Part shown: positions 37,227-45,352 of the stretch, one piece after another
Layout of the letters: each line of letters starts with the position of its first letter
Position numbering within the stretch: position 1 is the stretch's first letter
Assembly (NCBI RefSeq): GCF_038022665.1
Contig: NZ_CP150629.1
Location: 850,480 to 914,479, forward strand
Source of the DNA: Methanolobus sp. WCC4
GTDB taxonomy: Archaea > Halobacteriota > Methanosarcinia > Methanosarcinales > Methanosarcinaceae
Direction: 5' to 3'
Length of the DNA: 64,000 bases
The notes under the pieces: generated by a model
What the model was told of the DNA's origin: nothing
What the model saw: only the letters and a program-made list of their open reading frames with translations
The model's database searches: none
Position numbers and translations under genes: made by a program

Positions 37227-37389
37227 ATGGACGTATTCTGTGTCTGTAGGGGCTATTAGTGTTTAAAGAATTCTAAGAACAGGTTCAGAGGCAACGGATT
37301 CTAACAAAGGTTTCTGTTAAGGGATGATCTTATTTTGACTGTAAACCACTATATACCTGTAAGCCAGATGATTATTGGGGTTATAAACA

Positions 37390-37674
37390 ATGGTATATGT
37401 ACTTATCAGGCATGTAGTCGAAGATTTTTCCAAATGGAAACCAGGATTTGACGAGCACGGTTCCACACGAAAGACGAGTGGTTCCAAAGGTGGAATGCTT
37501 TTCCGCACTTCAGATGATCCAAATTCTCTGGCAATCCTTTTAGAGTGGGATACTATTGAGAATGCACGTAAGTTCACTGGATCTGCAGAGTTAAAGCAGA
37601 AAATGGAAGAAGTGGGTGTGATCAGCAAACCAGAGATTATCTTCCTGGACAAAATAGAAGACGTAATGGTCTGA
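37390..37674 (+). CDS. ABM-domain (antibiotic biosynthesis monooxygenase-like) protein
   Basis: A 94-residue protein with the small alpha-beta barrel of the ABM/dimeric superfamily: VLIRHVVEDFSKWKPGFD at the start, then FRTSDDPNSLAILLEWDTIENA (split in the middle by a loop) and EIIFLDKIE at the end. Such domains form dimers and either bind or oxidise small aromatic or haem-like molecules; no catalytic role can be assigned here. It stands alone with its own upstream gap of 160 bases. Confidence 0.75.
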   Translation: MVYVLIRHVVEDFSKWKPGFDEHGSTRKTSGSKGGMLFRTSDDPNSLAILLEWDTIENARKFTGSAELKQKMEEVGVISKPEIIFLDKIEDVMV

Positions 37675-37757
37675 TCGGGATCAATGATAATGGCTGAGAT
37701 CGACTCCCTGGTTATCTGTTTGTAATTCTTGATGTTGATCAGCAAAGGTGATCCCGG

Positions 37758-38261
37758 ATGCGTCGAATAGCTGTAACTGGAAAACCAGGCGTAGGCAAAT
37801 CGACTGTAGTAGCAAGGGCTGTGGAAAAACTTGATCTAAAAGCCTGTGGTATCAGGACTGCAGAGATACTTGTTCATGGCAAACGACAGGGCTTTTCGAT
37901 AGAAGATATCTCTTCTGGCAGGAAAGGCATCCTGAGTCATGTCAGATGTACCGGTCCGAAACATGGGAAGTACCATGTGAACCTTACGGACCTTGATGGT
38001 ATAGGTACTAAAGCAATCAGGAATGCCCTTGATTGTGATATTGTGGTCATAGACGAGGTAGGGCCTATGGAACTCAGGTCTGAGGACTTCATTCGGGCCG
38101 TTGAGGATGTGCTGGATTCTGACAGGCCTGTACTTGCTGTGCTTCACAGGTCAAGCACACATCCGCTGGCACAGAGAATAAGGGAGGAGTTCGAGGTTAT
38201 TGTTGTTGATGAAAATAACAGGGACGATCTGCCAGAGGGGATAGTCGAGATGTTTGAATAG
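37758..38261 (+). CDS. THEP1-type nucleoside-triphosphatase
   Basis: A 167-residue P-loop NTPase of the KaiC/THEP1 group (archaeal and human NTPCR). Walker A GKPGVGKST (residues 8-16), Walker B IVVIDEVGPMEL (about 94-105) and HRSSTHPLAQRI (about 133-144) fit the family. It hydrolyses nucleoside triphosphates slowly; the physiological role is not known. It begins 83 bases after the ABM gene. Confidence 0.88.
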   Translation: MRRIAVTGKPGVGKSTVVARAVEKLDLKACGIRTAEILVHGKRQGFSIEDISSGRKGILSHVRCTGPKHGKYHVNLTDLDGIGTKAIRNALDCDIVVIDEVGPMELRSEDFIRAVEDVLDSDRPVLAVLHRSSTHPLAQRIREEFEVIVVDENNRDDLPEGIVEMFE

Positions 38262-38295
38262 GGCAGAATAAAAAGGAAGAATATGTCTCATCCTC

Positions 38296-39204
38296 TCATT
38301 TCACAAAAGTCCCGTTCCTGTAATCCTCAAAAGCCTGTTGCAATTCTTCCTGCGTGTTCATGACAACAGGTCCGTACCAGGCAACTGGTTCGCCTATCGG
38401 CTTTCCGGTCATCAGCAGGAAACGGACGCCATCTTTGCCGGCTCTGACAACTATGCTGTCACCGTCGTCGAACATGATGAGATTCTCTTTTCCGATATCC
38501 GGTCCAGAACCGCTCTCGAGGTCGAAGTACTTTGCTCCGTCAATTTCGTATGAATACTGGTCGTTTCCGGGGTCGAAGCATCCTTCTCCTTCTATCACAT
38601 AGGCCAGTACGGTGTAACCGGGCTTTGTAGGGTATTCAAAAGAGGTATCTGCAGGTACTTCTATGTCGAAGTATTCCGGGTCTGTGACTATGTCCGTGAC
38701 AGGTCCCTGAACTCCATCTATGCTGCCGCAGATTATCTTGATACGTATTCCGTTGTCTCTGGTAATCTCGGGTATCTGGTCGCTCTTCACTTCCTGGTAG
38801 CGAGGGTCCATCATCTTATGGGATGCAGGCAGGTTTGCCCATAACTGGAATCCCCAGAGGTTCTTATCAGCATCGCCTTTTGGCATCTCCTGATGGATTA
38901 TGCCACTGCCTGCGGTCATCCATTGCACATCTCCGGGACCTGTGGCTCCTTTATTGCCCATGCTGTCTCCGTGTTCCACATTCCCCTGAAGCACGTATGT
39001 TATGGTCTCGATCCCTTTGTGAGGGTGCCAGGGGAAACCCATGATGTATTTCTTCGGGTCGTTCGAGTGGAAGTCGTCCAGTAACAGGAACGGGTCAAGT
39101 TCCGGTACGTGATTGAATCCGAATGCTCTCTTCAGGTGTACTCCCGCTCCTTCCACAGTAGGCATACTCTTCAGTATCTTGCGTATCTTTCTGATATTCC
39201 CCAT
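38296..39204 (-). CDS. Pirin family protein
   Basis: A 302-residue bicupin of the pirin family. Metal-binding His/Glu motifs are visible: FPWHPHKGIETITYVLQG (about residues 58-75) with HGD, and the partner block SGIIHQEMPK (about 98-107). Some pirins act as quercetinases or redox sensors; the archaeal role is unknown. ATG 39204 is preferred over 39216 because GGGGAG ends four bases before it. It is convergent with the NTPase, separated by 34 bases. Confidence 0.88.
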   Translation of the reverse strand: MGNIRKIRKILKSMPTVEGAGVHLKRAFGFNHVPELDPFLLLDDFHSNDPKKYIMGFPWHPHKGIETITYVLQGNVEHGDSMGNKGATGPGDVQWMTAGSGIIHQEMPKGDADKNLWGFQLWANLPASHKMMDPRYQEVKSDQIPEITRDNGIRIKIICGSIDGVQGPVTDIVTDPEYFDIEVPADTSFEYPTKPGYTVLAYVIEGEGCFDPGNDQYSYEIDGAKYFDLESGSGPDIGKENLIMFDDGDSIVVRAGKDGVRFLLMTGKPIGEPVAWYGPVVMNTQEELQQAFEDYRNGTFVK

Positions 39205-39623
39205 AATTCTCCCCATAGAATATTGTCATCAGGAAGTATTAAGCATTTTTAGTGGAGGTGTAGTTCTGTAATTATAGCTGCAAGATCGGCTCTGTAGGAA
39301 TCCTAATTTGAATACAGAGATAAATTTAAGTCAATCAACAAGTCAATCAATTATTTTTCATCTTTTCGGATTGTGCCGGCTTCGCCGGACCCTTCGGGAT
39401 GGTTGCAGTTATTCATGGCTTCCGGTTAGCAAAACTATTGTCCATCGTATCTTTGTGTTTATGATAGTTCTGCAAAAGATTATTTGGGAACAATGAACAG
39501 TACAACCACCCGCCGCAGGCGGCACGTTCCATTTCCACTAATTGAAACCAATTGGTTTTATTCGGAATTGATAGGTGTTGAATTCAAAGCTGGAATTGAC
39601 AAGATCTCTACGGAGCTGTACGG
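39205..39623. other. 419-base gap between dinB and pirin with several hairpins
   Basis: No gene is convincing. Two GC-rich inverted repeats stand out in AT-rich DNA: CCGGC-TTC-GCCGG (39376-39388, followed by CCC-TTC-GGG) and CCGCC-GCA-GGCGG (39510-39522). A 14-base perfect palindrome, AAACCAATTGGTTT, lies at 39545-39558. The plus-strand open frame from 39484 runs on antisense to dinB and is a shadow. This could be a remnant of a mobile element or a small structured RNA. Confidence 0.5.
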
Positions 39624-40712
39624 TCAAACAAAATCACTCAAAAAGGTCTGTCTCTCGTCTATCTTCTCAAGTTTCGTCACTCCCACTCCAAGCAACCTGA
39701 ACCTGCCCTTTCCAATGAACTCCTCCATCAGGATAAGTGCAGTTCTTCGGATGGTGTCCTTGTCAGTGGTGGCTGCGGTGAGGGTCTTTGCCCTTGTGTA
39801 TGTCCTGAAATCCTCAAAACGGACCTTGATCGTCACTGTCCTGAAACGGAAACGTTTCTTCATCATCGAGGCATGGACCTTCTCCGTGAGTTCGGCAAAG
39901 GCTTTTCCAATGGTCTCGGGGTCGGAGATGTCCTCATCGAAGGTATCCTCCGTGCTCACGGACTTGACCTCCTCCCGCTCCTTTACCTCTCTCATATCGA
40001 TTCCATTGGCAAGCTGGTGCATTACAACGCCGAACTTGCCGAACTTTGCGATAAGGAGCTGGACATCACATGTCGCGAGCTGTCCAACGTTCTCGATTCC
40101 CATGTCCTTTAGGATTGGTTGTGTTTTCTTGCCGATCCCGGGAATCTTCGATATGTGCAGTGGGAAGAGAAAATCCTGCACATCTTCCGGCCTGACAACA
40201 GTAAGGCCATCCGGTTTGTCGAAGTCCGAGGCTATCTTTGCGATGACCTTGTTGGGGGCAACGCCAATAGAGCATGTGAGCCCGTGAAGACGTTTGACCT
40301 CGCTCTTTATCTTCTTTGCAAGCAATGTGGCAGACTCGTAATCGTCTATCGAGTCACCGATGTCGAGATATGCCTCATCCACACTGACCTGCTGGAATTT
40401 GTCAGCGAATATCCGTATGGTATTCATGATCTCCGAGGATACCTGCTTGTAGAGCTTCATGTTCACTTTGAGGTATGCAGCATCAGGGCAGAGTCTGTAT
40501 GCCTTCGATATTGGCATGCCGGAATGTAACCCGAATTCCCTTGCCTGGTATGAGCAGGTGCTGACGACTCCTCTGCCACTTCCTCCTTTTGGGTCGGAGC
40601 CAACTACCACGGGCATGCCTTCCAGTTCCGTTTTGTCCCTAACTTCCACCGAAGAGTAGAAACTATCCATGTCAAGATGCAGTGTGATCCTTTCCCTGAC
40701 AGAGTTTTTCAT
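39624..40712 (-). CDS. dinB: DNA polymerase IV (Y-family translesion polymerase)
   Basis: Copies past damaged bases. The 362-residue enzyme has the palm motif HLDMDSFYSSVE (residues 12-23), SVDEAYLDIGD (about 108-118, metal-binding Asp and Glu), an Arg-rich thumb with helix-hairpin-helix KIPGIGKKTQPIL (about 185) and a little-finger domain. It ends in QTFLSDFV, which is unlike the usual clamp-binding QxxLxxFF but similar enough to suggest a PCNA-interacting peptide. Its 3' end is followed by the 419-base structured gap. Confidence 0.94.
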   Translation of the reverse strand: MKNSVRERITLHLDMDSFYSSVEVRDKTELEGMPVVVGSDPKGGSGRGVVSTCSYQAREFGLHSGMPISKAYRLCPDAAYLKVNMKLYKQVSSEIMNTIRIFADKFQQVSVDEAYLDIGDSIDDYESATLLAKKIKSEVKRLHGLTCSIGVAPNKVIAKIASDFDKPDGLTVVRPEDVQDFLFPLHISKIPGIGKKTQPILKDMGIENVGQLATCDVQLLIAKFGKFGVVMHQLANGIDMREVKEREEVKSVSTEDTFDEDISDPETIGKAFAELTEKVHASMMKKRFRFRTVTIKVRFEDFRTYTRAKTLTAATTDKDTIRRTALILMEEFIGKGRFRLLGVGVTKLEKIDERQTFLSDFV

Positions 40713-40825
40713 TTGATGCTTATGTATATTCGGGGATTTATCTAATTATGCCTGCTGTCCATCTGCGGAACCCTGATATAAGATACTGACCTTGAACGAC
40801 TATTGATAAAGGAGTAGATGCAGGT

Positions 40826-41113
40826 ATGTACGAGTATATTGCCATGCTGGCGTATGTTGTTGTTCTTTTCCTGACCTTGAGGGATATACGTATCTATAAA
40901 AGAACAAGGTTCCAGTCCTATCGTAAGGGAGCTATCAAAGGTATCCTTGCGTCAACGATCGTCCTTATTGGTATTGTCCTGACATACATGAATCCGAACT
41001 TCGGACTTCTGATGGTACTCATTGCCCTGTTCGTAAATCAAAAAGGAAGCAGGGAGCCTGTTTTCAAAGATGCGAAGATGATGGACCGTCTGCTGGGAAA
41101 GACTGATATATAA
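40826..41113 (+). CDS. Small membrane protein (95 residues)
   Basis: A hypothetical protein with an N-terminal helix (about 3-20), a positive loop (RDIRIYKRTRFQSYRKG), two more helices (about 37-55 and 59-73) and a charged C-terminal tail. It is not recognised. It lies 122 bases before the S17e gene, on the same strand but with a separate TATA-like box between them. A membrane role is likely; nothing more can be said. Confidence 0.6.
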   Translation: MYEYIAMLAYVVVLFLTLRDIRIYKRTRFQSYRKGAIKGILASTIVLIGIVLTYMNPNFGLLMVLIALFVNQKGSREPVFKDAKMMDRLLGKTDI

Positions 41114-41148
41114 TAATGACTTCTGATGCAGTTCCAGTAGTCCAAAAG

Positions 41149-41157
41149 GTATAAATG
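41149..41157 (+). promoter_or_regulatory. Candidate TATA box of the S17e-dapA-dapB operon
   Basis: CCAAAAGGTATAAATG has the shape of a purine-rich BRE followed by a TATA box, about 80 bases before the S17e start. Pattern match only. Confidence 0.45.
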
Positions 41158-41234
41158 TAAGGGTCTTTATTATACCCGAACAGCTACTATTATAGAGTTT
41201 CATCTTATAATGAATATCATAATGGAGAATTATC

Positions 41235-41429
41235 ATGGGAAATATTAGACAATCAAACATCAAGAGAATCGCAATTCGCTTAGCAGAAAACCACGGTGAT
41301 GTATTCACAACAGACTTCGACACCAACAAGCACCTTGTAACAAAGTACACAACCATCGAGAGTAAGGTTATCAGGAACCGTGTAGCAGGTTACGTTACAA
41401 GAAAGATGACACACAGGCCAATAGAGTAA
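41235..41429 (+). CDS. rps17e: 30S ribosomal protein S17e
   Basis: A 64-residue archaeal/eukaryotic ribosomal protein of the small subunit. The family blocks are plain: [16 protein letters not shown] at the start and a basic centre ending in [17 protein letters not shown]. It is preceded by GGAG before the ATG and leads an operon with dapA and dapB, which start 25 bases downstream. S17e with lysine-biosynthesis genes suggests shared growth-dependent expression. Confidence 0.95.
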   Translation: MGNIRQSNIKRIAIRLAENHGDVFTTDFDTNKHLVTKYTTIESKVIRNRVAGYVTRKMTHRPIE

Positions 41430-41454
41430 GTTTTTCTGGAGAGGGGATGTTCCC

Positions 41455-42330
41455 ATGTTCGAAGGAGTTTTACCTGCTCTTGTAACGCCATTCTCAAACG
41501 ATGGTTCGATCGACAAGGAAAGTTTCAGAGGTGTTGTCGACCATGTTGAGGAAGGTGGCGTTTCCGGAGTTGTTGTCTGTGGTACGACCGGTGAATCTGC
41601 TACCCTGTCAACCGGGGAGCACAAAGAACTGATCAACCTTTGTATAGATCATGCGAAGGTTCCTGTTGTTGCCGGTACAGGTTCTAACAACACTGATGAA
41701 GCAGTAGAACTCACTAAACACGCTGCGGACGCGGGAGCTGATGGCGCTCTCATAATCACCCCCTATTATATCAAGCCCAACAATGCCGGGCTTATTGCTC
41801 ATTTTAAAAAGATAGCGGAGTCTGCGGACATACCTATCATACTATACAATGTCCCTTCCCGTACGGGACAGAATATGCCTCTGGAAGTGATCATGGAGCT
41901 TTCAAAGGTAGATAACATCGTTGCTATAAAGGAAGCAAGCGGCGACCTTGGAAAAGTATCACAGATACTTGAACAGACCATGGATGAGGACTTCGAGGTT
42001 CTCTCAGGCGAGGACGGTCTCACGTTCCCGATACTGGCCATGGGTGGTTCCGGTGTTATATCTGTGGTTGCCAACATCGTTCCTGAAATGATGGTGGAGA
42101 TGTACAATGCTGTGAATGCCGGAGACCTTGCAACGGCAAGAAAGCTCCATTTCAAGATGGCTCCACTCATACGTGCATTGTTCACAGAGACCAACCCGAT
42201 CCCTGTAAAGCGTGCAGTAGAGCTTATGGGTCTTTCAGCCGGTACAATGAGGCTTCCACTCGCACCTCTTAGTGAAGAGAACAGTGTCACACTGGAGAAT
42301 GCTCTTCGCAAGCTGGGGTGCATAGCATGA
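41455..42330 (+). CDS. dapA: 4-hydroxy-tetrahydrodipicolinate synthase
   Basis: First enzyme of the lysine branch, condensing pyruvate with aspartate semialdehyde. The 291-residue barrel shows GTTGESATLS (substrate loop, about residues 43-52), the catalytic Tyr in LYNVPSRTGQ (about 135), the Schiff-base Lys in VAIKEASGDL (about 164) and SGEDGLTFPILAMGGSGVIS. The last four bases form an ATGA overlap with dapB. Confidence 0.96.
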   Translation: MFEGVLPALVTPFSNDGSIDKESFRGVVDHVEEGGVSGVVVCGTTGESATLSTGEHKELINLCIDHAKVPVVAGTGSNNTDEAVELTKHAADAGADGALIITPYYIKPNNAGLIAHFKKIAESADIPIILYNVPSRTGQNMPLEVIMELSKVDNIVAIKEASGDLGKVSQILEQTMDEDFEVLSGEDGLTFPILAMGGSGVISVVANIVPEMMVEMYNAVNAGDLATARKLHFKMAPLIRALFTETNPIPVKRAVELMGLSAGTMRLPLAPLSEENSVTLENALRKLGCIA

Positions 42331-43118
42331 TAAACGTCGGTGTTACAGGTGCATCAGGAAGGATGGGTAGGCTCCTCATAGATAATATTCTCAGGTCAGA
42401 GGATACCTGTCTGACATCAGCATTTGATATTGCGAACATAGGCAAGGATATTGGCGAGGTAGCTCAGGTCGGTACTTTGAATGTACCGATATCCTCAGTG
42501 GATGATATGGAATCAGTCCTGAAGGATAGCGGCACTCAATTACTTATTGATTTTACGATCGCTAACGCAACTGCAGAGAATGCTCCGAGGGCAGCAGCAG
42601 CAGGTGTCGACCTTGTGATCGGTACAACAGGTCTTTCACCTGAACAGAAAAAGACCATAGAGGATGCGATCCTTGAGAATGGAGTATCAGGTATAATCTC
42701 ACCCAACTATTCCGTTGGTGTGAACGTGTTCTTCAAGATACTCGGGGAAGCTGCAAAGTATCTCGGTGAGATGGACATAGAGATAATCGAAGCCCACCAT
42801 AATCAGAAGAAAGATGCTCCAAGCGGTACTGCAAAAGGAGCGGCCGAGGTTATCAGTGAGGCTCTTGGTGGCAAGGAATACGTCTACGGACGTGAAGGCA
42901 TGGCACCACGTGGAAAGGAGATAGGCATACACGCTGTCCGTGGCGGTGACATTGTCGGTGATCATACAGTTCTCTTTGCCGGAGATGGTGAGAGGATAGA
43001 GATAAAACACCAGGCACATTCAAGACAGGCATTCGCAGGCGGTGCGGTGAAGGCAGCTGCATGGATCGGTAATGCAGAACCTGGCCTTTATACTATGCAG
43101 GATATTCTCGGGCTTTAA
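42327..43118 (+). CDS. dapB: 4-hydroxy-tetrahydrodipicolinate reductase
   Basis: Reduces the DapA product with NAD(P)H. The 263-residue protein has the nucleotide loop GVTGASGRMGRL (residues 5-16), a central GTTGLSPEQK, NYSVGVNVFFK and catalytic EAHHNQKKDAPSGTA (about 155-169). ATG 42327 is preferred over the in-frame ATG at 42318 because it gives the ATGA overlap with dapA. A run of T follows about ten bases after the stop. Confidence 0.96.
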   Translation: MINVGVTGASGRMGRLLIDNILRSEDTCLTSAFDIANIGKDIGEVAQVGTLNVPISSVDDMESVLKDSGTQLLIDFTIANATAENAPRAAAAGVDLVIGTTGLSPEQKKTIEDAILENGVSGIISPNYSVGVNVFFKILGEAAKYLGEMDIEIIEAHHNQKKDAPSGTAKGAAEVISEALGGKEYVYGREGMAPRGKEIGIHAVRGGDIVGDHTVLFAGDGERIEIKHQAHSRQAFAGGAVKAAAWIGNAEPGLYTMQDILGL

Positions 43119-43129
43119 AGTCCAAACCC

Positions 43130-43138
43130 TTTTTTTTT
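43130..43138 (+). terminator. Oligo-T terminator after dapB
   Basis: Nine T in a row, about 12 bases after the dapB stop and preceded by no strong hairpin. This is the usual form of an archaeal intrinsic terminator and would end the S17e-dapA-dapB transcript. Confidence 0.5.
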
Positions 43139-43345
43139 GAACAACATGTGTTCATTTGTGTCGTACTATTAGTTACGTGTGCGCATAATCTCTGTTAATT
43201 TAAGAATATCGGTGGTCATGAATTATATATATTTGTCAGAATATATTATGGATTGTAGTATGTGAGTTGTCAATACCATTGCTACGCCTCCAACACTACC
43301 TCCAAAAACCTCCAGACATTTCTTCCTTTTTATTTTTTGACGATC

Positions 43346-43822
43346 CTATAGCAAATGCTCTGCAATATTCTCGGAGATCACCCGGCCGCAATAGGAACAT
43401 CTCAGTTTAATGTCAGTGTCTTCGGTGCTTACTTTGAACTTTGATGTGATAGGTTCGTTACTGTTGGATATACAATTAGGGTTTATGCACCCGACAACAC
43501 CCTCGACAAAGGATGGTATGTGTACCTTCTTCTTCTGGATGACTTTGAAGTCACGTATGATGTTGATCGTTGCGTTTGGTGCGATAAGTGCGATCCTGTC
43601 CACTTCCTCTACCTTAAGCTCACGGTTCTCTATCTTGACGACATCCTTCTTCCCGTACTTCCCATGGGAATTTATCAGCACGCTCACAACACCTTCAGAG
43701 GAATCTGGAAGTCCCAGTATCTTCAGGACATTCAGTGCCCTGCCTGCGGTTATATGGTCAATGACGGTTCCGTTCTTGATCCTGCGGACCCTCAGTTCAG
43801 TCTCCTTTACCATATCGCTCAT
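43346..43822 (-). CDS. pyrI: Aspartate carbamoyltransferase, regulatory subunit
   Basis: Binds nucleotide effectors and shapes the allosteric response of PyrB. The 158-residue protein begins with ETELRVRRIKNGTVIDHI (nucleotide-binding domain) and ends with a zinc domain of Cys-X4-Cys (CINPNC) and Cys-X2-Cys (CSYC). The start is ATG 43822, which overlaps the pyrB stop in ATGA form; the longer open frame upstream to 43897 is only a shadow of pyrB. Confidence 0.95.
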   Translation of the reverse strand: MSDMVKETELRVRRIKNGTVIDHITAGRALNVLKILGLPDSSEGVVSVLINSHGKYGKKDVVKIENRELKVEEVDRIALIAPNATINIIRDFKVIQKKKVHIPSFVEGVVGCINPNCISNSNEPITSKFKVSTEDTDIKLRCSYCGRVISENIAEHLL

Positions 43823-44745
43823 TCTATCGCCCCCAGTACTAGTCCCAGGAGTGCCATTCGCACCGGTACTCCGTAGAATGCCTGTTTGAAATAGCATGCA
43901 TGGGGTGTATCATCTATCTCTGTATCTATCTCGTTCACTCTGGGTAGCGGATGCATGATCTTCAGTTCCGGTCTTGCATTCTTCAGCGTTTCCATTGTTA
44001 TCTTCAGTTTATTGGCAACCTTACGATATTCAGCAGGATCCGGGAACCTTTCTTTCTGTATGCGGGTCATGTAGAGCACATCGACATCAGCAATGGCTTC
44101 CTCGATCGAGTCGCTTTCTGTGATCACCGCACCCCTTGCAGCAATGTCATTGACTATCTCTTCCGGCATACGCAGTTCCTTTGGTGAGATGAGTGTGATC
44201 TGTGCTCCGTAGAGTGACAGTGCATAACATAGTGAGTGAACGGTCCTTCCGTATTTCAGGTCACCTGCAAGAGCTATCTTCAGGCCGTCAAGTTGGCTCT
44301 CACGCCTTATCGTATAAAGGTCAAGGAGTGTCTGTGTAGGATGGTGGCCGGCCCCGTCTCCTGCATTAAGTACGGGTACTCCGGAGAACTCCGATGCAAG
44401 CAGTGCAGCCCCTTCTTTAGGGTGGCGTAACACGATGGCATCGACATATCCATCGACAACCCGGACCGTATCTGCCAGTGTCTCTCCCTTTGCTATGGAA
44501 CTCGCATCTATCGATCCCAGATTAAGTACATCCCCGCCAAGTCTTAACATCGCTGTCTCAAAGGACATCCTTGTCCTTGTGCTTGGTTCAAAGAAAAGTA
44601 TAGCAAGGATCTTGCCGGAAAGCAGGTCCGACCTCTGTTCCCCACGTGCGATCGGTTCCATCCTTTCAGCGGTATCGAGGATGTGGTCGATCATTTCCCT
44701 GGAGAGGTCCCTTGTCGAAATGATATGGTTGTCCTTGAAATTCAT
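43819..44745 (-). CDS. pyrB: Aspartate carbamoyltransferase, catalytic subunit
   Basis: Joins carbamoyl phosphate and aspartate, the first committed step of pyrimidine synthesis. The 308-residue protein has the carbamoyl-phosphate motif FEPSTRTRMSFE (about residues 51-62), GDGAGHHPTQTLLD (about 128-141), LAGDLKYGRTVHSL (about 158-171) and MHPLPRVNEID (aspartate site, about 266). All key residues are present. Followed by pyrI with an ATGA overlap. Confidence 0.97.
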   Translation of the reverse strand: MNFKDNHIISTRDLSREMIDHILDTAERMEPIARGEQRSDLLSGKILAILFFEPSTRTRMSFETAMLRLGGDVLNLGSIDASSIAKGETLADTVRVVDGYVDAIVLRHPKEGAALLASEFSGVPVLNAGDGAGHHPTQTLLDLYTIRRESQLDGLKIALAGDLKYGRTVHSLCYALSLYGAQITLISPKELRMPEEIVNDIAARGAVITESDSIEEAIADVDVLYMTRIQKERFPDPAEYRKVANKLKITMETLKNARPELKIMHPLPRVNEIDTEIDDTPHACYFKQAFYGVPVRMALLGLVLGAIE

Positions 44746-44799
44746 CGACTACAAAAGGAATTGCATGGAATATAATATTTGCCTGACATCAGTCTCTGA

Positions 44800-45252
44800 T
44801 CAGAACTGACAGCCTCTTTTCTTTATTTTATCTGCAAGCTCGTCCCACTTCTCTGTGTCTACATCTTCGCATATGTGCCTGTTCTTGAAAATAGCCTTTC
44901 TCTTAGAGGGGGTCGTCAGTTCTTTGAGGTCCATCATGGCTCTCCTGACACCGGCTGCCTTGTCAAATAGGGCCTTTGCCTGCTCACAGCTCAAAGGCTC
45001 GGTTTCAAGACGCTCTTCGTATTCTCTTTCCTTCTCACAGAGCATTTCCAAAAACTGGTCAATATTATCCAGTTCATCCTTGTTCAGTTTTGGTCTGTTG
45101 ACTATCTCCCAGACTATCTCATGAAGGTCTACATCCTTTCCTTCGATCCTCACTTTCCGGGGTATGGCCTCTCCTACCCAGAACAGGCTCTTATGGAGTC
45201 TGTTAAGCAACTTCTGTCTTTCCTGCTCGGATATCTCTTCTATATCTTCCAT
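44800..45252 (-). CDS. DUF5788 family protein
   Basis: A 150-residue acidic, mostly helical protein matching an archaeal family of unknown function known from methanogens. ATG 45252 is used; the 37-residue extension to 45363 has no family match, is basic and hydrophobic, and would run into the promoter of the next gene. The block AIPRKVRIEGKDVDLHEIVW (about residues 29-48) and the C-terminal DKIKKRGCQF are the most distinct. It diverges from the hps-type gene across 97 bases, so the two share a promoter region. Confidence 0.75.
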   Translation of the reverse strand: MEDIEEISEQERQKLLNRLHKSLFWVGEAIPRKVRIEGKDVDLHEIVWEIVNRPKLNKDELDNIDQFLEMLCEKEREYEERLETEPLSCEQAKALFDKAAGVRRAMMDLKELTTPSKRKAIFKNRHICEDVDTEKWDELADKIKKRGCQF

Positions 45253-45337
45253 TTTCCCAGCCTTTTTGTCTATAGTTACATTTTTCCCGTGATTAAATTT
45301 ATAGGTTTTCAAGTATTTTAGTAGTGTAAGTATATCC

Positions 45338-45352
45338 AAAGGTGATCTTATA
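45338..45352 (+). promoter_or_regulatory. Ribosome binding site with AUA start codon
   Basis: AAAGGTGA at 45338-45345 is a near-perfect archaeal ribosome site. Four bases later comes ATA (45350-45352), exactly where the family's initiator Met falls. No ATG, GTG or TTG occurs in frame between the upstream stop (45302) and ATG 45479, which lies inside the conserved first strand. Confidence 0.55.

Noticed and set aside
39484-40287. 267-codon open frame on the plus strand
   Set aside because: Mostly antisense to dinB, with a TTG start and no ribosome site; a shadow.
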